Origin: an uncultured Clostridia bacterium
GTDB lineage: Bacteria; Bacillota; Clostridia; Lachnospirales; Anaerotignaceae
DNA length: 6,091 nt
Assembly: GCA_937919015.1 (NCBI GenBank)
Contig: CALFPN010000075.1
Location: 1-6,091, forward strand
Direction: 5' to 3'
Shown: piece after piece, positions 5,075 through 6,091 of the stretch
How the letters are laid out: the number at the start of each line of letters is the position of its first letter
Position numbering within the stretch: position 1 is the stretch's first letter
Made by a program: the position numbers and the translations under genes
The notes under the pieces: model-generated
What the model was told of the DNA's origin: nothing
What the model saw: the letters and a program-made list of their open reading frames with translations, nothing else
The model's database searches: none

Positions 5075-6091
5075 TTATTCCCCCTTTACTTCTTTTTTAT
5101 CTGCTTTTTTTGCTTTTGTTTCTGTTTTATCTTTTCCGTTCGCGTTGACTACATTCACTTCTTCGCCGTCGGAGATATATGTCTGGCCTTTTGTTACAAC
5201 TTTATCGCCGTCTTTCAGACCTTTTTTGATTTCAATGGTATCTGCAGCTTCAATGCCCAGTTCAACAGCGACTTTCTTCACTTTATCGCCTTTTACCACA
5301 TATACATAGCTTTCATCATCTTTTGTGATAACTGCGTTACGAGGCAGAACAATGGTATCTTCCGCTTTTTCCGCTGTAAAGTTTACCTCTGCCATCATGC
5401 CGGATTTAATCAGACCCTTGGCGTTATCCAGTTCGATCTTAACGGTATACATGCCTGTCTGTCCTGCTGCGGGGGATACTGTGGAAACGATACCTTCCAG
5501 AGGCAGCTCGGAAACTGCTGTCATAGTAACGTCTACTTTATCGCCGATCTTAATAGTATTCAGCACCTGTTCGGAAACGCCAACTTCCACTTTGATGGTA
5601 GACAGATCCATCACCACAAAAGCAGGAGATGCGGAGGATGCAAAACCGCCGATTTCTACATTTCTCTGGGTAACCACGCCTGTCAGAGGGGAAGTTACCG
5701 CACAGTCCGCGATGGATTTTTTCAGGGTATCCATCTGCACCTGCGTAGAAGCCAGCTGGGCTTCTGCCGCTTCATAGGCATATTTGATCTGATCATATTC
5801 CGCTTTGGAAATAATGCCTTCATCAAAAAGCAGCTTATTGTTTTCATATGTATTCTTTGCATTGTCTCTTGCCAGCTTTGCCACGTTATAGCCGGCTTCT
5901 GCCCCGCGCAGGCTGTTGTTCAGGTCAATGGTATCCACTGTAAACAAAACGGCACCCTGACCTACTTCATCGCCTACATCAAAATTGAAATCTGTGACCT
6001 TACCGGGAACTGTCGGCACGATGGAAACCTGTCTGGAGGCTGCCGCCTTACCTGTATAAGCAAACTGGCTGGCAATTTCGCCTTCGCCTAC
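5075..6091 (-). CDS. RND efflux membrane fusion (adaptor) protein, HlyD/AcrA family, N-terminus outside the window
   Basis: The frame is open to the right edge, so 338 residues are visible and the start and export signal are missing. A GTG at 6019 is an internal valine, not the start: the residues before it (GEIASQFAYTGKAAASRQVS) are the expected N-terminal strand of the family. In visible numbering, the first lipoyl half is about 21-53 (VPTVPGKVTDFNFDVGDEV). An alpha-helical hairpin rich in Ala, Lys and Glu is about 56-128, and the second lipoyl half about 129-168 (VTSPLTGVVTQRN). The beta-barrel is about 166-240 and the membrane-proximal domain about 241-315. The last 20 residues are Lys-rich and probably disordered. 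The protein would link the RND pump to the outside and help open its exit path. It is the promoter-proximal partner in a two-gene operon; its promoter lies beyond the window. Confidence 0.93.
   Translation of the reverse strand, partial: VGEGEIASQFAYTGKAAASRQVSIVPTVPGKVTDFNFDVGDEVGQGAVLFTVDTIDLNNSLRGAEAGYNVAKLARDNAKNTYENNKLLFDEGIISKAEYDQIKYAYEAAEAQLASTQVQMDTLKKSIADCAVTSPLTGVVTQRNVEIGGFASSASPAFVVMDLSTIKVEVGVSEQVLNTIKIGDKVDVTMTAVSELPLEGIVSTVSPAAGQTGMYTVKIELDNAKGLIKSGMMAEVNFTAEKAEDTIVLPRNAVITKDDESYVYVVKGDKVKKVAVELGIEAADTIEIKKGLKDGDKVVTKGQTYISDGEEVNVVNANGKDKTETKAKKADKKEVKGE
5080..5087 (-). promoter_or_regulatory. Ribosome binding site of the RND permease inside the adaptor gene
   Basis: AAAGGGGG on the minus strand lies in the last codons of the adaptor gene, 9 bases before the permease ATG at 5070. 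The adaptor stop codon (5075-5077) falls between the two, which favours coupled translation of pump and adaptor. Confidence 0.65.

Noticed and set aside
5075..6019. Start of the adaptor protein at the GTG at 6019
   Set aside because: The frame stays open to 6091 and the upstream residues match the expected adaptor N-terminal region. No ribosome binding site precedes the GTG, so the gene starts outside the window.
1..6091. CRISPR arrays, tRNA or rRNA genes, insertion sequences, toxin-antitoxin pairs or phage defence genes
   Set aside because: I saw no regularly spaced repeats, no transposase or nuclease motifs, and no RNA gene signatures. Nearly all of the DNA is accounted for by five housekeeping or transport genes.

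Overview
The window looks like ordinary chromosomal DNA from a member of the Bacillota, most likely the Clostridia. This is inferred from strong AAGGAGG-type Shine-Dalgarno sites, moderate base composition, a CmpB-type (PF06541-like) membrane protein, and an RND pump with the Gram-positive style of transmembrane motifs. I cannot name the genus. All five protein-coding genes lie on the minus strand, so transcription runs from the right end of the window to the left. The long plus-strand open frames are antisense shadows of these genes.

Reading in the direction of transcription, the right end (6091 to 5075) holds most of a membrane fusion (periplasmic adaptor type) protein that starts outside the window. 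After four bases comes a complete 1048-residue RND-family efflux permease (5070 to 1924). These two form an obvious efflux operon. No TolC-like outer membrane channel is visible, and the next gene after the pump is unrelated to export.

Between the pump and the next gene is a 170-base intergenic stretch (1754-1923). Roughly 110 bases of it fold into three adjacent or nested palindromes, some of which compete for the same bases. It ends directly upstream of a very good ribosome binding site. This is the least conventional part of the window. It may be a dispersed palindromic repeat, a terminator region for the efflux operon, or a structured leader for the gene that follows.

Downstream lie a patatin-like serine acyl hydrolase of the YjjU type (1753 to 899), a small five-helix membrane protein of the CmpB / 'putative ABC transporter permease' family (790 to 263), and the N-terminal part of an RsuA-type 16S rRNA pseudouridine synthase (233 to 1, cut by the window edge). 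The last two are 29 bases apart and probably share a transcript, perhaps from an extended -10 promoter near 834-842. I found no tRNA, rRNA, CRISPR array, insertion sequence or phage gene, and no convincing undescribed multi-gene system.
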